Below are positions 28,801-40,800 of a stretch of 64,000 nt of DNA, in pieces. The notes under the pieces were generated by a model that was given only the letters and a program-made list of their open reading frames with translations, searched no databases and was not told where the DNA came from. This DNA is from Paragonimus skrjabini miyazakii (taxonomy: Eukaryota > Platyhelminthes > Trematoda > Plagiorchiida > Troglotrematidae). The stretch is taken from the NCBI GenBank assembly GCA_014338405.1, contig JTDE01000692.1, positions 89,431 through 153,430 on the forward strand, given 5' to 3'. Each line of letters opens with the position of its first letter. Position 1 is the stretch's first letter. Made by a program: the position numbers and the translations under genes.

Positions 28801-31800
28801 CTATGACCAATATGGGTCCACAGATTGGAACTAATAAAATGGATCACTGTCTTATGCGTTTTCTTGACTTCAACCATAAGGATTCTTCTGCTGGTCAGTC
28901 TCATGCAAAACCATTTTAAAACCTACAGTGTGTTGTTCAATATTATAGGCTAACACAAATGTTACGTCTCAGTTATCACCTTTAAAGTCTATTTTTATTG
29001 AAACCGGTCTGTGACTTTTACATCTTTACCAAAAGTGATAAAACAACAGTCCAGAAAACTTTACATGCCAGAAAGAACTGGACAGTTCTACTCCGGTAAA
29101 CGTTACCCACCTTGCTTAGGGTGAGGACAGCGAACGCCTAGTAATCTTGGTCGCTAAATTTTTTCTTCTTCGCCAGTTATCTTTCAGAACACTGCATACG
29201 CATACACTCCAGACTGTTTACAGAATTACCAACTGGGTCTCTTTCGATAGTGGGGAATACTCGACGGCTTGTGCTGCCTGATCGGCTCACTCGGCTACTC
29301 TGATCATCCTCACTTAACTCGCCTGAAACACTACCTCCCAAGTCTCATGGCATTCTCAACACCTTTGTTTTGCATGGTCTTGAGTGAGCTTCATAAATGA
29401 GAAACAAATTTAGCACAGGGAGCTGGCAATTCCAAAACTGCACTATGACCATATTATTTAATATTTGCTGATGGTATAGGGTTCCCAGGAACCCTGAGTA
29501 TTTTAAATGTTGTTTGGAACAACAAATGTAGATAGAATACCTCTAATATTCTAGGGCATTTTTTGCACCAATATCTGTGTTTATCAGACTTGTTGAAATT
29601 ATAACAAAAGCATACGCTTCCCCCCCACCGGGTATCTGTGAGTAGTAGCAAGTTTGTACATGCAGAGTCAACTATTTGAAATAAGTCAAAATGCTGCTGA
29701 GTTCATACCCATATTGGTTGTCTCATTCTAACTTCTATAAATCGATCGGGTTGTAAATTCACAGTTACAAAGTCATTTAAACTGTTATCTTAGCAATGTC
29801 ACCGGAGCAGAATTTAGCTGTTTTACGACAAGCAATTGGTCGGATCTCCGTGATCAAACTGCACCATTACTTTAGCTTGAACGTATGTGAAGGAAATAAA
29901 TGTGAATTTTTTGTTTTAATTTGAACATCACCCACAATTGGTCGCAGCTGTCGCATTCCCATAGACTTTCCAGTCGGCCCCTTTCGAAAAGAAGCACTAG
30001 ACTCGAGTTTCCCTCTCATTAGAGCTCGTCAGTAGTGCATATCCTCGCCACTGCCGGGACTTGAACCACGGACATGCTGTTCATGGGCAGGCAACCGTGT
30101 TTACCACTGCGCCATTGACTTCACGTTGGGCACGACTGAATTATCATATGTGAACGCTCAACCACTTTCGCTTGTGAGTAATGATCAGGTTGCCCGATCG
30201 TCTCGAAACGGAGACACAGTAACTGTCCTGTTAACTCCAATCGATAACCCCGCGATTAGAACTTCCTAGGCAGATCGAGATCTCCGATCTCATTAAACCT
30301 GCTAGGCGATATTTTAGATTACTGATGAGTAGTCGGGGATTTGGTTTATTTCAATTTGAACAAGCAAGTGCGTATATGTAAAACAATTGTCATAAACAAC
30401 TGCGTTGTAGAATGCAACATTCAAAAGTACCTCGTGTTTCAATGCTCTGTGCGTAGACGTGAATAACTAACACAGGCTGAAATTGTTACGGAAACTGTTG
30501 GTTACACGTTAATCTTAGGTGTAACATTACTTTGAGCGTATATTCCTGAAACGGCCTTACTGTTCAGTGTTATATCATACAGTATGCAGAATAAAATATA
30601 GTCTCTAGTGAACCATCGTTTGAGATGAGTTTTCTCAGGCAGTAGCTGACCAAAGTGTTAATAACTGAGTGATAAAACATTTAAAGGCGTTGAACAGCAT
30701 CGGTAACCATGTTCTGTGCTGACCGAAGTGAACTCTGTGTTGTTCAGCAAGGTACGGGTATCATATAGATGAACTACATGCTAATTAGTGTCAGACCGCA
30801 TACATAAATACTAAGCATATTTGTTATGAAGTATGAAACGTAACTTTGCAGTAAAGTGAAGTATCACGGCAGTTAACTTTGCTGCAACCGATTTGTGATA
30901 ATACTGAGTGTTATCCGAACGAATCTGTGAGAACTCAGACCAGAGCTCTTTTGTCACGACGTTAGCAGCACTGTGCATGAACTAAATCTAGTCACAAACT
31001 CGTAAAGAAAATCAGTTTCACGAAAACCTTTGTAATATACGATATAACTGAAGAAAACTGTGTGCAATCCAGACCGACTAGACGAATACGTCAAAACGAG
31101 ATATACATGAAGAAAGCGTAGAATATGGGTTTCATTGGACGTCTCATTTGTTCAAGAGTAGCACAGCTTATTAAGATTAGTTCGGTTGACCTAATTGTCT
31201 TGTCCAATAACGAAGCTAACAACCGTTTATCTGCACCCTGGTTTGTAGCCTATGAACTTCTTCCAAATTGCGGTCTCTTGACAAGTTCATACTATGTAGA
31301 AAAACATCCGGTCAGTTGGTGTTAAACGAATATCCAATCCCCATCAAGCTGGCTTCTAGATATGATTACTGTATCGGTTCCTTCATGCTAGTAGACATTC
31401 GCTTAACGAACAGTGGTTACTTGAAGATTACTGTATATTTCGGTCATTACTATAAAATTTAAAGCGTAAACTAATTTCTTTAGCGGAAGTGCACACTACA
31501 TACCGTACAGAACAGCATGGAATGTTTTCACATGAACTGTATAAGTCTAACGAGGACTTTATGGCAATGACAGCAAGTAAAAAACAAAGCTAGTCAATCT
31601 TCCACTGTACAGAAAGTTTAAAAATACATCACGTCACTCACGATATAACCTCCTAGTTCTTTGTAACCATAATTTATACTGCCGTAGTCATTTTCAATTT
31701 AAGTTAACCAGTCCTGATTTTGTCTGTTGTTTTGCTATCCGCACGTTTCGTTGTACATAAGTGCTTGTAAATACTACAAAGCGTCCAAACAGTCGAGGAA

Positions 31801-34800
31801 TTCGGGTTTTTTCTGTGTCCATCACGACGAAGTTGACTGATCTTACAATAAATGTTCATAAAAATGACCCAATTTTAGTGATTCAGGAGATTTTACAAGA
31901 AACCAGAAACTTAAGTAAGCGATAGAAAAAAAAAGGTTTCTAGATGTAAGAGGAATTTGTATTGAATGTGACCTGATTTCGGGACTGTGTTTCAAATCAC
32001 AGACAGAAATATAGACCACATCATCTTTCATCTTTCTTGAAACCGGATGATTGATCCAAATCAGCATTCTCATGATAAGCTTGAAATCTTGAAATCCTCA
32101 GAACTTAAGCAGACATCTATCTTTGCACGTAATTTTGTGGGAATAGCCACTTTATACTGTCAACTTCATATGGATTGCATGAAGTGCAACACTTCGGAAC
32201 TCGATCTTCTACGACTGTATTTGTTATCTCAGTTAAAGCATCATTTGTCGACATCAGCTATTCTACAAGTTTTACTTCGTTGTGCTAAGATTCCCCGTGT
32301 GAGGATCGGCTTCAGATATAACAAGTCATACTTCATAAAATAAAATCTAATCGATACAAACTAATAGAAACAACCTGGTTGTTTATCATAATAAAATCAT
32401 AATAAAATACATTGTAGTTGAGAAGATATAAATCGCGTGAACATGTGGCCAATTTAAACATCTGGAATAATTGTACACAAAGAGGAGAACACGGGCAGTT
32501 GAAATCGATTGATGGAAAGAAGAAAAATGCGGAGAAAAACAATTGGAAGTTGTTCCAGTTATTAGTAGAGCAAAACCTTAGACTTGATGCAATTTGGTGC
32601 AAACGGAGAAATCAGTAACAGATGCAAAAACCCCAATTTTTGACGCATGGTAAAAATTTGCCAGATGAAGTGTAACATTTAAGTTGCTAGATAACTATTA
32701 CATTTCACGGTGATAGAAAACCTGCATTACAGAAGACCTCAGAGACGAACTTTGATCCTCATGCAACTGTAATTGCACGTCGGGATTTATTCTTCCATGC
32801 TAACTGGACGCGTGATTGGTTCACTATTCAAGTTCATGTTCGGTTAGTGACTGACTGACTCTTCCATGTATCTTTCACCAGCTTTTGTCACGCTACCTCT
32901 GACCGACCTTCCCTCTACATCGGAGTATCAGCAATGGTTGCCAATGCAAGCCCCCCAAACTACTCCTTATTTGACCAACCTGGAAAACTGGCATTCTGCC
33001 GGTCAGACTCGGGGTGGGGACACGTCCATAAGCCCCAAAGCAAGCAACAATTCTCCAAATGGTACACGCTTCCGAAAACGGTCAACGCCAGTAGGATGCT
33101 TTCGACATTCCACATCCACTTCAGCGTTCGTCTGTCCAAATGAGTCTGCTAATGAGGCAGCTCCCGAAACGGGCGGAAAGAAAAAACGGTCATGGACAGC
33201 TGGTATAGCTACAACAGCCGATACGGGCTCAACCCACAGATATGGTGTAACTTCTCCAACTAGCGTTGCTGCGTCAGCCAACGTTTCCCCAAATTATCAA
33301 TCATCTAGAACCAGTTTAACTCTATCGGAAACTTCATTACCACAAATTCGGTTGAATGTACAATACGAGTCCATTGATATATTGCCTTTGGACTATTATG
33401 GTGAACTGCGCGAGGTGAGTACAGATTTGAGTAAACTTTGAATGTCACTTAATCACTCTGTGGAAAATCATACTGGTCAGCGTGTTTGGTATTTAGAAAC
33501 TCGACAACTTCTCTGTTAGTTTCACGCTATGCCGATCGCTGTCTTAGCAAGATCCTATTACCGGGCCGCCTGTGTCTATGAACCAAATTTTGGTAACTTA
33601 AAATAAGCGTTTCAATGCAATATCAGTAGGATGAGGCTTTGTAAATTGCGGGTTACTTCATAGGTTTTTATGTGTGTGATGTGATAGGTAAGAGCTACAG
33701 CTTTAGCTTTGCTGACCTAATACTTAATAACTGGGCAAAGTGGGCACATTGTGAAATGGTCCATTTTAACATTCAGGTCCAGTGGTGTCTGTTAAACAAA
33801 ATTGTTTTTGTTACAATTTAAATGATGTAAGGAACTGCGCGCAGTATTTAAAAAGCAGCTCCTCTTTAGTCTAAAATGTAGGTCGACTGTTCAAATATTT
33901 GTTTTGCTTACTATACTGTACGCAACCAGGCCAATCAAAATATTCCCATCAAAACCGCAAGCGGCTTCGATGAATGAACAGTGAAATTAATGGAATGTGC
34001 AACCTCAATTTCTCAATTGTGCAAATGTGGGCTGTGGGAAGTTTTGTGTTCATTAGTTAGCGAATAAATTATCAAGTTTAAATCGGATAAACAAGAACCA
34101 TTTCAAACGTAGGTTCCAAATTTGTTTGCAATTGAAACATTTCAGCCTATTGATTCACTTTCCATAGATAAACAAATTGAAATTAACGTTCTTTTATTGT
34201 TTTTAATGGTTAAATCCTGCATGTATGATTATCTCAACTGTTACGATGACAACAATGCTTATGTTAACCCAACGTGAGTGTTCTCAGCGAGATGACCGTT
34301 AACGGGGTTGTACTAACTAGGTAATACAGTACACATGCCTCCTAAATGTCAATTTTAAGCCATCATTATACGATCGGTCTCGTACCTGCCCTGATTTATT
34401 ACGTAGACAAGGTGGGAACCAGAAACGGAATGGGGTTATTCTTCCAGTTCAATCAAAGTTATATATATCCACGGGGCCGCCGGTCTTATGGTATTGTTTG
34501 TGACGGAATTTCCAACACCATACAACTTTACCCAACAAACCAATGCGTGAAACATACATATATATGTAAACTATATATAATAAATTGTGTACGGTCGAAG
34601 TAAATTAAGTGGCATTTTGCTTAAATGAGGCATTTCTAGTTTTATGCCCAACGGTCTTTCAAGACATGGCCGTAAACTTGAGAATTGATGAGGTCAAAGT
34701 AAAATACACGAATTAAGCCACATCCCGCACAACGTCGGTAGTAACTTACCGTGCTTTGTTGGCTACGATACTGACTTACAATCACTGTGTCAGACGATTG

Positions 34801-37800
34801 ACCTGAAATCGGATGAATATTCCGACATTGCACGGTTGGATGAACACGTCAGTTCGGTAGCTGGCAATCAAGCTTTTAGGATGATATCTGGGTGGTCNNN
34901 NNNNNNNNNNNNNNNNNNNNNNNNNNNNNNNNNNNNNNNNNNNNNNNNNNNNNNNNNNNNNNNNNNNNNNNNNNNNNNNNNNNNNNNNNNNNNNNNNAAG
35001 CCGTAATAGATTTAGTCATCTGTTGTGATTCAGATATGCTTGGTGTGTTTGTCCTGCTTAATCCAAACAAGTATTCATCGTAATGTCAAGGCTACTAGGT
35101 TGTATGTACCATAGCAACTTTCCTCCGGTGGTTGATCTAATCACATCATAAGTCATCTTAACGGTTTCTACATTTTCCTGGCGGAGATCGTAAAATGACA
35201 GTAATGATATAGTTTGAAAGTTCGTTTATGAATGGAATTTAACTTGAGTCCAAAGCGACGTCTGGTGATATGAAAGTGTGATTCAGCATTCCACACACAT
35301 TGCCCTTTGTCAGTTTAAGTCTCGACACACTGATCTCTGTATCAGTCGTAAATCGCAAAGAAAGCTGAAGAATTATATCAAGTACCGTGAAACTAAATTG
35401 CTGTAGTATAATAATACCACCCCGCAATATGCGGATCCGAATTACTGGCCCATATATGATCACTTAAACCAGTCAAGTGTGCTCTGCCGATGCAAGTTAA
35501 GCTGACCTGACTTGTAAACGTTCCCAAGGATGGGAAGTTGCAGGTTTACACTAATTAAGGTTGAAGTTTCAGCCATTCACAACAGGGAAATTTTTCTGTA
35601 AGTAGTCCTCACTCGATGTTATCTTCCAGCTGAAATGAGCTTTCAGTTAGTAGGAAATCGATCAGAAGGACGGACTTTTAAGAATACTTGATTAAACCGT
35701 TGTAGGTCGGATTTGGTTTACAGTTTTACATGGTTCCACAGAACCACACGTCTTCTGGGCATACGGTTAAGGGTAGGAGAACACAAGGAGAACACTAAGG
35801 GTAGGAGAACACAATCTTCTACACATATTTCTGCATCACTACACTGGTTGTTGTTAATCAGTTGAAGTTAAACTGGCAATAGGTCATTATACCGGTCTAG
35901 GTCTATAAGCTTTGATCGTCAAATGCAGAAATATATGTACACAAGTCTTGTCACTGCGATCTCTACAGCCGTAACCTGTTCAGTGGAGTTATTCTACGTG
36001 ACCATTGTGACTTGATGGTGGCCGACTTAATCGGTCACATGCCATGAACAGACTGAGAATAAGCCACCCACATACGATTATCAAGCGTTGCTGCAATTGC
36101 AGCAAAACCCATATTTTCATAAACAGTTTGCATAACGTATTATACATATTCAGGAAGGGTATATTCTCTCAGCTAAACTTTCAGTTATTACCGGTTCCGT
36201 TACACAGTCATTCAGAATCTTATTTGGGAACGGTGGAAATGTCGCCTTTCCTAGCTATTTCTTGTTTGGTGTTTGCTTTCTCAATCATACTAGGGTTATG
36301 ACAGCGTTTACTCTGGTTCTTCGATCTTCAGCAGCAGTAGCAACCTGTGGGCGGTATACATTTTGCGTAACCAAAATATGACCAGCCGACTAAACGTAGT
36401 CAAAAAGTTCTTACCCCTCACCGTAGAAGTAATAACCACCTAGCCGGTAATGGAATTCCGCCAGGTTTTCGTCAGTCAGTCAAAATAAGTAGAACAGGTC
36501 AGTGTTTTAATTTCGACCAAACTTTTCCATCCAACTGATACCAACATATGACTGTTCCAGATATCTCGCTGTCTAGCATTAAAGTTCTCAGCGATTCAAT
36601 AACAACCATATTGACCTATAGTGATCAAATATGATGCACATAACATCAAACTGATCACGACCGAAATATATGTTTTCACGACCCAGAAAAATGGTTATTC
36701 ACAACTAAAATTTACTCCCTTTTGCTATGCATACTAAATGGTACATAACCTTCGTGCCCACAACTTGACTGATTTGTAGTTTTTCTTTATCGCAGTTTCT
36801 GAAAACGCGGTCCCTAACACTAATCAGGTTTTTGGAGCCACATCTATCGGCCAAACAAAAGGAAAAACTGGCCAGTTGTTTTGTTAACGTACACGAGAAA
36901 CTGCCGGACTTTTCAATTCCCGATTTTCTTTGCGGATTGCTGCAGGAAGATATAAAACAAACGCGTGAGTATTTTTAACAATTTGTTAACTATTCTGACG
37001 AGCTGCTCAGGAACACTTTTTTGTAGGATCAAGCTTTATCTATCAAGGATGTTTCCTACCCCCTTCTTTATTCATAGATCTTGAGGAAAATTACTTGGGC
37101 TATGACCTCATAGATCCATAGGTCAAAGTGGCAATTTTGGTAGAATAAACGAGGAAATTACCTGATATCTTTTTGTTTCAAAATAAGAAACGGATGTCCT
37201 TCAAAAACTGAAATACAGCTGAGAAAGATACCTCCTACAAGTTGACACAGAATAAGTATATCAGCTTTTGTTCTTGGGTATCTATTCGAATCCACCACGA
37301 AAGAGGATGAGATGGTTTTCAGATATTTTTATTGAGCACCCACACTTACCGGTAGTCAAAAATTCGAACCCAGGTAGTTTAATAATTTGATGAAATGTGA
37401 CCTCCTTGATGAATCAACCGGTCAGTGGGATACACACACGCATTAAATGTGCTACTGGTTAAGTGTTACTATTCGACATGATTTTGTAGATGACTCATGG
37501 TGTTTCGAAACATACTGGGTTCGTACACAGGAAATCAACTAGACTCCAGACATCACAATTGGCCCATAGTTTGTTCAGATAGAGCATTTCCGATTAGTTG
37601 CAGTGGTCCAACAGTATCGGTCGATTTTGTTCAACAAAATTACTGTATAATGGGATATGATGTCTGTTATGTGCTCGTTGTAACTGGCAACCAATTGGAT
37701 GTCTGCTAAAAATTCATCGTAACGTAATCCGGCAGTTTCCTCGTAACAGACCAAGTTCAATTGTTGTTTGCACAGTGTGGTCAGTTTACGATTTTGTTAC

Positions 37801-40800
37801 CACTTACAGTTGCTTTAGAACGAGAATTACTGCGAACATCAACATGGTTGTCTGGTGTTGTAGTTACATACCGCTTTTGTATCATAAAAGACTATGAACC
37901 AAAATATGTTACAAACTACGATGTGATTTTACATATCTCCAAATATTAGGAGTAGTACATCGATCAGTTTAAATTGGTTTCATTTGCTAAGGTTAGGGGG
38001 GCAATTTAAAAGTAAAAGCAACTCAGTTACCTTCAAAACAAGTCAAAAGACTCATTTTAGACATATTACATTATTACCTTACAGTATGTGGTTTGATGAC
38101 AAGTTGTAGGGTGAGTTATTCATCTTTTGTTTTCAACACAAAATGCTTCTTCAAATCAAGCGTATCAGCTACGAATTGAGAACTATTCAGTGTAGGTGGG
38201 ACAGAAATCAACATAAGGATTGTAGGTTGTACGTTAACAATGTAAAGACAAGGGTCACTTCCACGATCTAGTTACTGACACCAATGGAATTAGGGTATGC
38301 AAAAATAAGAACGAAGATGGGGTTGATCAAATCAGTGATGCGTGCTCCTTTCATAGGCTGGTGGTTCATAGAGCTGAGCACATTGCGAATATGGTTTGGC
38401 CGATTTTGTATCCAACACATCCAGCTACGACCGATTCATGTGCCGATAAGTGTATAACCGTGGAATCTAATTATAGCAAATCCAGCCCTCGTGATTTCTG
38501 TAGATTGAGCAATCAAAAACTCTTGCAGACTTCTAAATCCCCAGTAGATTAACATGATAAGTTCAATTCGCTTCACGCACATTCCTATCAAAAGCATACG
38601 AATGTAATTTGGGAATGGTTCACGATTCCAACAAATTTTGTTGTCTACTAACACTCAGCAGTGAAGCGGAAACTTGGTTATCTGAAAAATGCACACTGAC
38701 GGCTTTTACTTTGGACAGAATAGCCAGAAGACACACATTACGATATGAATTCTTTTCGCACACCCTCGTTAGTCGTAAACGTGTGAACAGCATGAAAACA
38801 AAACTAACAAGACTTAAATGAAACGGCTAAAAGTACAAATTAAACTGGATCATGATTGGTACTCAGGGCGAAACCCATGATTAACAAAGGTTGACAGTCA
38901 GTTGTTTTGTGCACGGCTTATCAACAGTACTTCAATATAATTGAGAATTTGTGTGCTGTGAGCGTACATCAAGACCTTAAACAAGCATGTGATATTGATA
39001 CTGTGACTTGTAATCGATAAGCGCCTTGCAATGAATGACAAGGCTTTTCGTCCTCGCTGAGTGTCACTCATTGGTGGGTGAGTCAGTGCACCTCTCAACT
39101 AATTTAGTATGTGCTCTTTGGCCCTGGTTTTAAGTATTCTTTCTGTTCTATCAGGGTATGTGTTTCCGCAGCTGCAGGAAAATTGATCAATACATTAGCT
39201 GGTAAAAGACAGGGATTTGATTATTGACCAGGGCTAGAAGTAACCAATCGTTTGTGAGAGCAGGACGATCAGCGAGGACGAAACGTCGCTTCATCCATTG
39301 CATGGCACTTATCAACCAAAGGTCACAGTGTCAATATCACATCTTTGTTTAGGGTCTTGATGAACGCTCACAGCACACAAATTCTCAATTATAATGAAGC
39401 ATTGTTGATCAGCCGTTGACAGCCGGTCTTATGTGTACAAGACAACTGACTGTCAACCTTTGTTAATCATGGGTTTCGCCCTGAGTACCAATCACGATCC
39501 AGTCCAATTTGTACTTTTAGCCGCTTCATTTAAGTCTTGTTGGTTTTGTTTTCATGCTGTTCACACGTTTACGACTAACGAGCGTACGAAAAGAATTCGT
39601 ATCGTAATTTGTGTCTTCTGGCTATTCGATTCAAAAGGCTAAAACTGACGCAATGTTTCAAATTTCTCAAGCGGACACTCCTGGCTTTTAATCTGATGAG
39701 CGTTGAAAACCACATCACTACTCAAAAGCAGTCAAATGCTTCATTTGTTAAAAGAAACATTACTCATCTGGTTGAACAAAACAATAAATCTGACGGCTGG
39801 TGAACATTTTCGCGCAAGCCTCTTATATTTAAGAAATTCGGGAACACGTGAATCCAATAAATTTTTATGATGCTCTGCGGGTGAAAACTTTTGTATCTTC
39901 TCGAGTTTCCTAGCTCTATCAGATGGTCTACAATTGTGAAAAACCAGGGAAATAAAAACTCGAATTGCGAAAGCTACTGTTTACACTGTGTCGCAGAATG
40001 TTTCCAAAAATTTCGGCTGATACATTTTGTATGACTGTTTACCCCACCACTGTCTGTAGACATAGCGGTTTGGAGGAAACCATGTGGTTTATTCTCTCTT
40101 TACCGATCTTCCACTTTTTCAGGTTTGCGGGTGTTCTTTGTTCTATTTGAATAAACTACGGCTCACACTACTTATCAGTAATATATATATATATAAACGC
40201 ATGTTGAATCCTACAGGCAACTATACCGCAGATATGACAGTATCCTGAGTGATTGAGAATCAAAGGAAAGGCCTTTTTAAAGTGATAGGCATTCGACAAG
40301 GTTGGAAACCAAGACGAATACAATCAGAACGATTTGTGCCCTGCTAAACGTTTAAAAATAAACCCCATAATATGGTTGAAATTCTACAGTAGCTGGAGTG
40401 CTGAAGGATGGCTATCACTTTTAAAGAGGGGTAGAACATCGAGAAGGAGAAAGAAACCAAATACAGCGTAAACTAATGAATCTGGTGTTCCAGCCTCCCC
40501 AATACAACGTTTGACGTACTTTGCAATGAATCAAACATATTTAGATAGGCAAACGGATTCCATTTATTAAAGGCTAGCCGTGTGATCGAAGTATCACCAA
40601 TTTGCTGTGTCAGACCCTATTCTATAGAATCATCACGTTAATTTAGTTGGGAAGGAATATTGATAGTGTTGAGGTTTAATAACCCTCAAGCTGTACAAGC
40701 AAAGCTAGACGCTATTTCGTACTTTGCCAGATACTTCAGTATGCGCTTTTCAGTTTCAAAACGACAAGTTTTGCAAAATTGCTGTCGTTGCGTAGAATTA

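Larger units (their letters stand above)
29918..30362 (-). mobile_element. Hammerhead SINE copy E (full length, young)
   Basis: One complete 435-bp unit on the minus strand plus a ten-base overlap: aatttgaaca occurs at both 29918-29927 and 30353-30362. It is almost identical to copy H over about 400 bp, so both inserted recently. Order on the minus strand: 5' leader of about 230 bp, box A, tRNA-like region, box B, hammerhead, T4 run, 3' tail of about 70 bp. No open frame of note, so it is non-autonomous and would depend on enzymes of another element. Confidence 0.92.
13484..32881 (+). other. RasGAP intron (19.4 kb)
   Basis: The longest intron, bounded by gtgagt and tttcaccag. It contains a possible LTR-integrase relic (17.1 kb), an old SINE copy (23.8 kb), a palindrome (24.3-24.9 kb) and a young SINE copy (29.9 kb). 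A stretch at about 22.0-23.3 kb is richer in GC with overlapping short frames on both strands, but nothing there is recognisable. No conserved exon is missing between the flanking exons. Confidence 0.88.
33415..36795 (+). other. RasGAP intron (3.4 kb, with assembly gap)
   Basis: Bounded by gtgagt and tatcgcag. It contains the 100-N gap and a short duplicated segment near 35.8 kb. Nothing else recognised; its true length is unknown because of the gap. Confidence 0.85.

Noticed and set aside
30301..30340. CTGATGAG word at the SINE end, considered as a second ribozyme on the plus strand
   Set aside because: No GAAA follows at a suitable distance and no stem forms. The real ribozyme is on the minus strand inside the unit.
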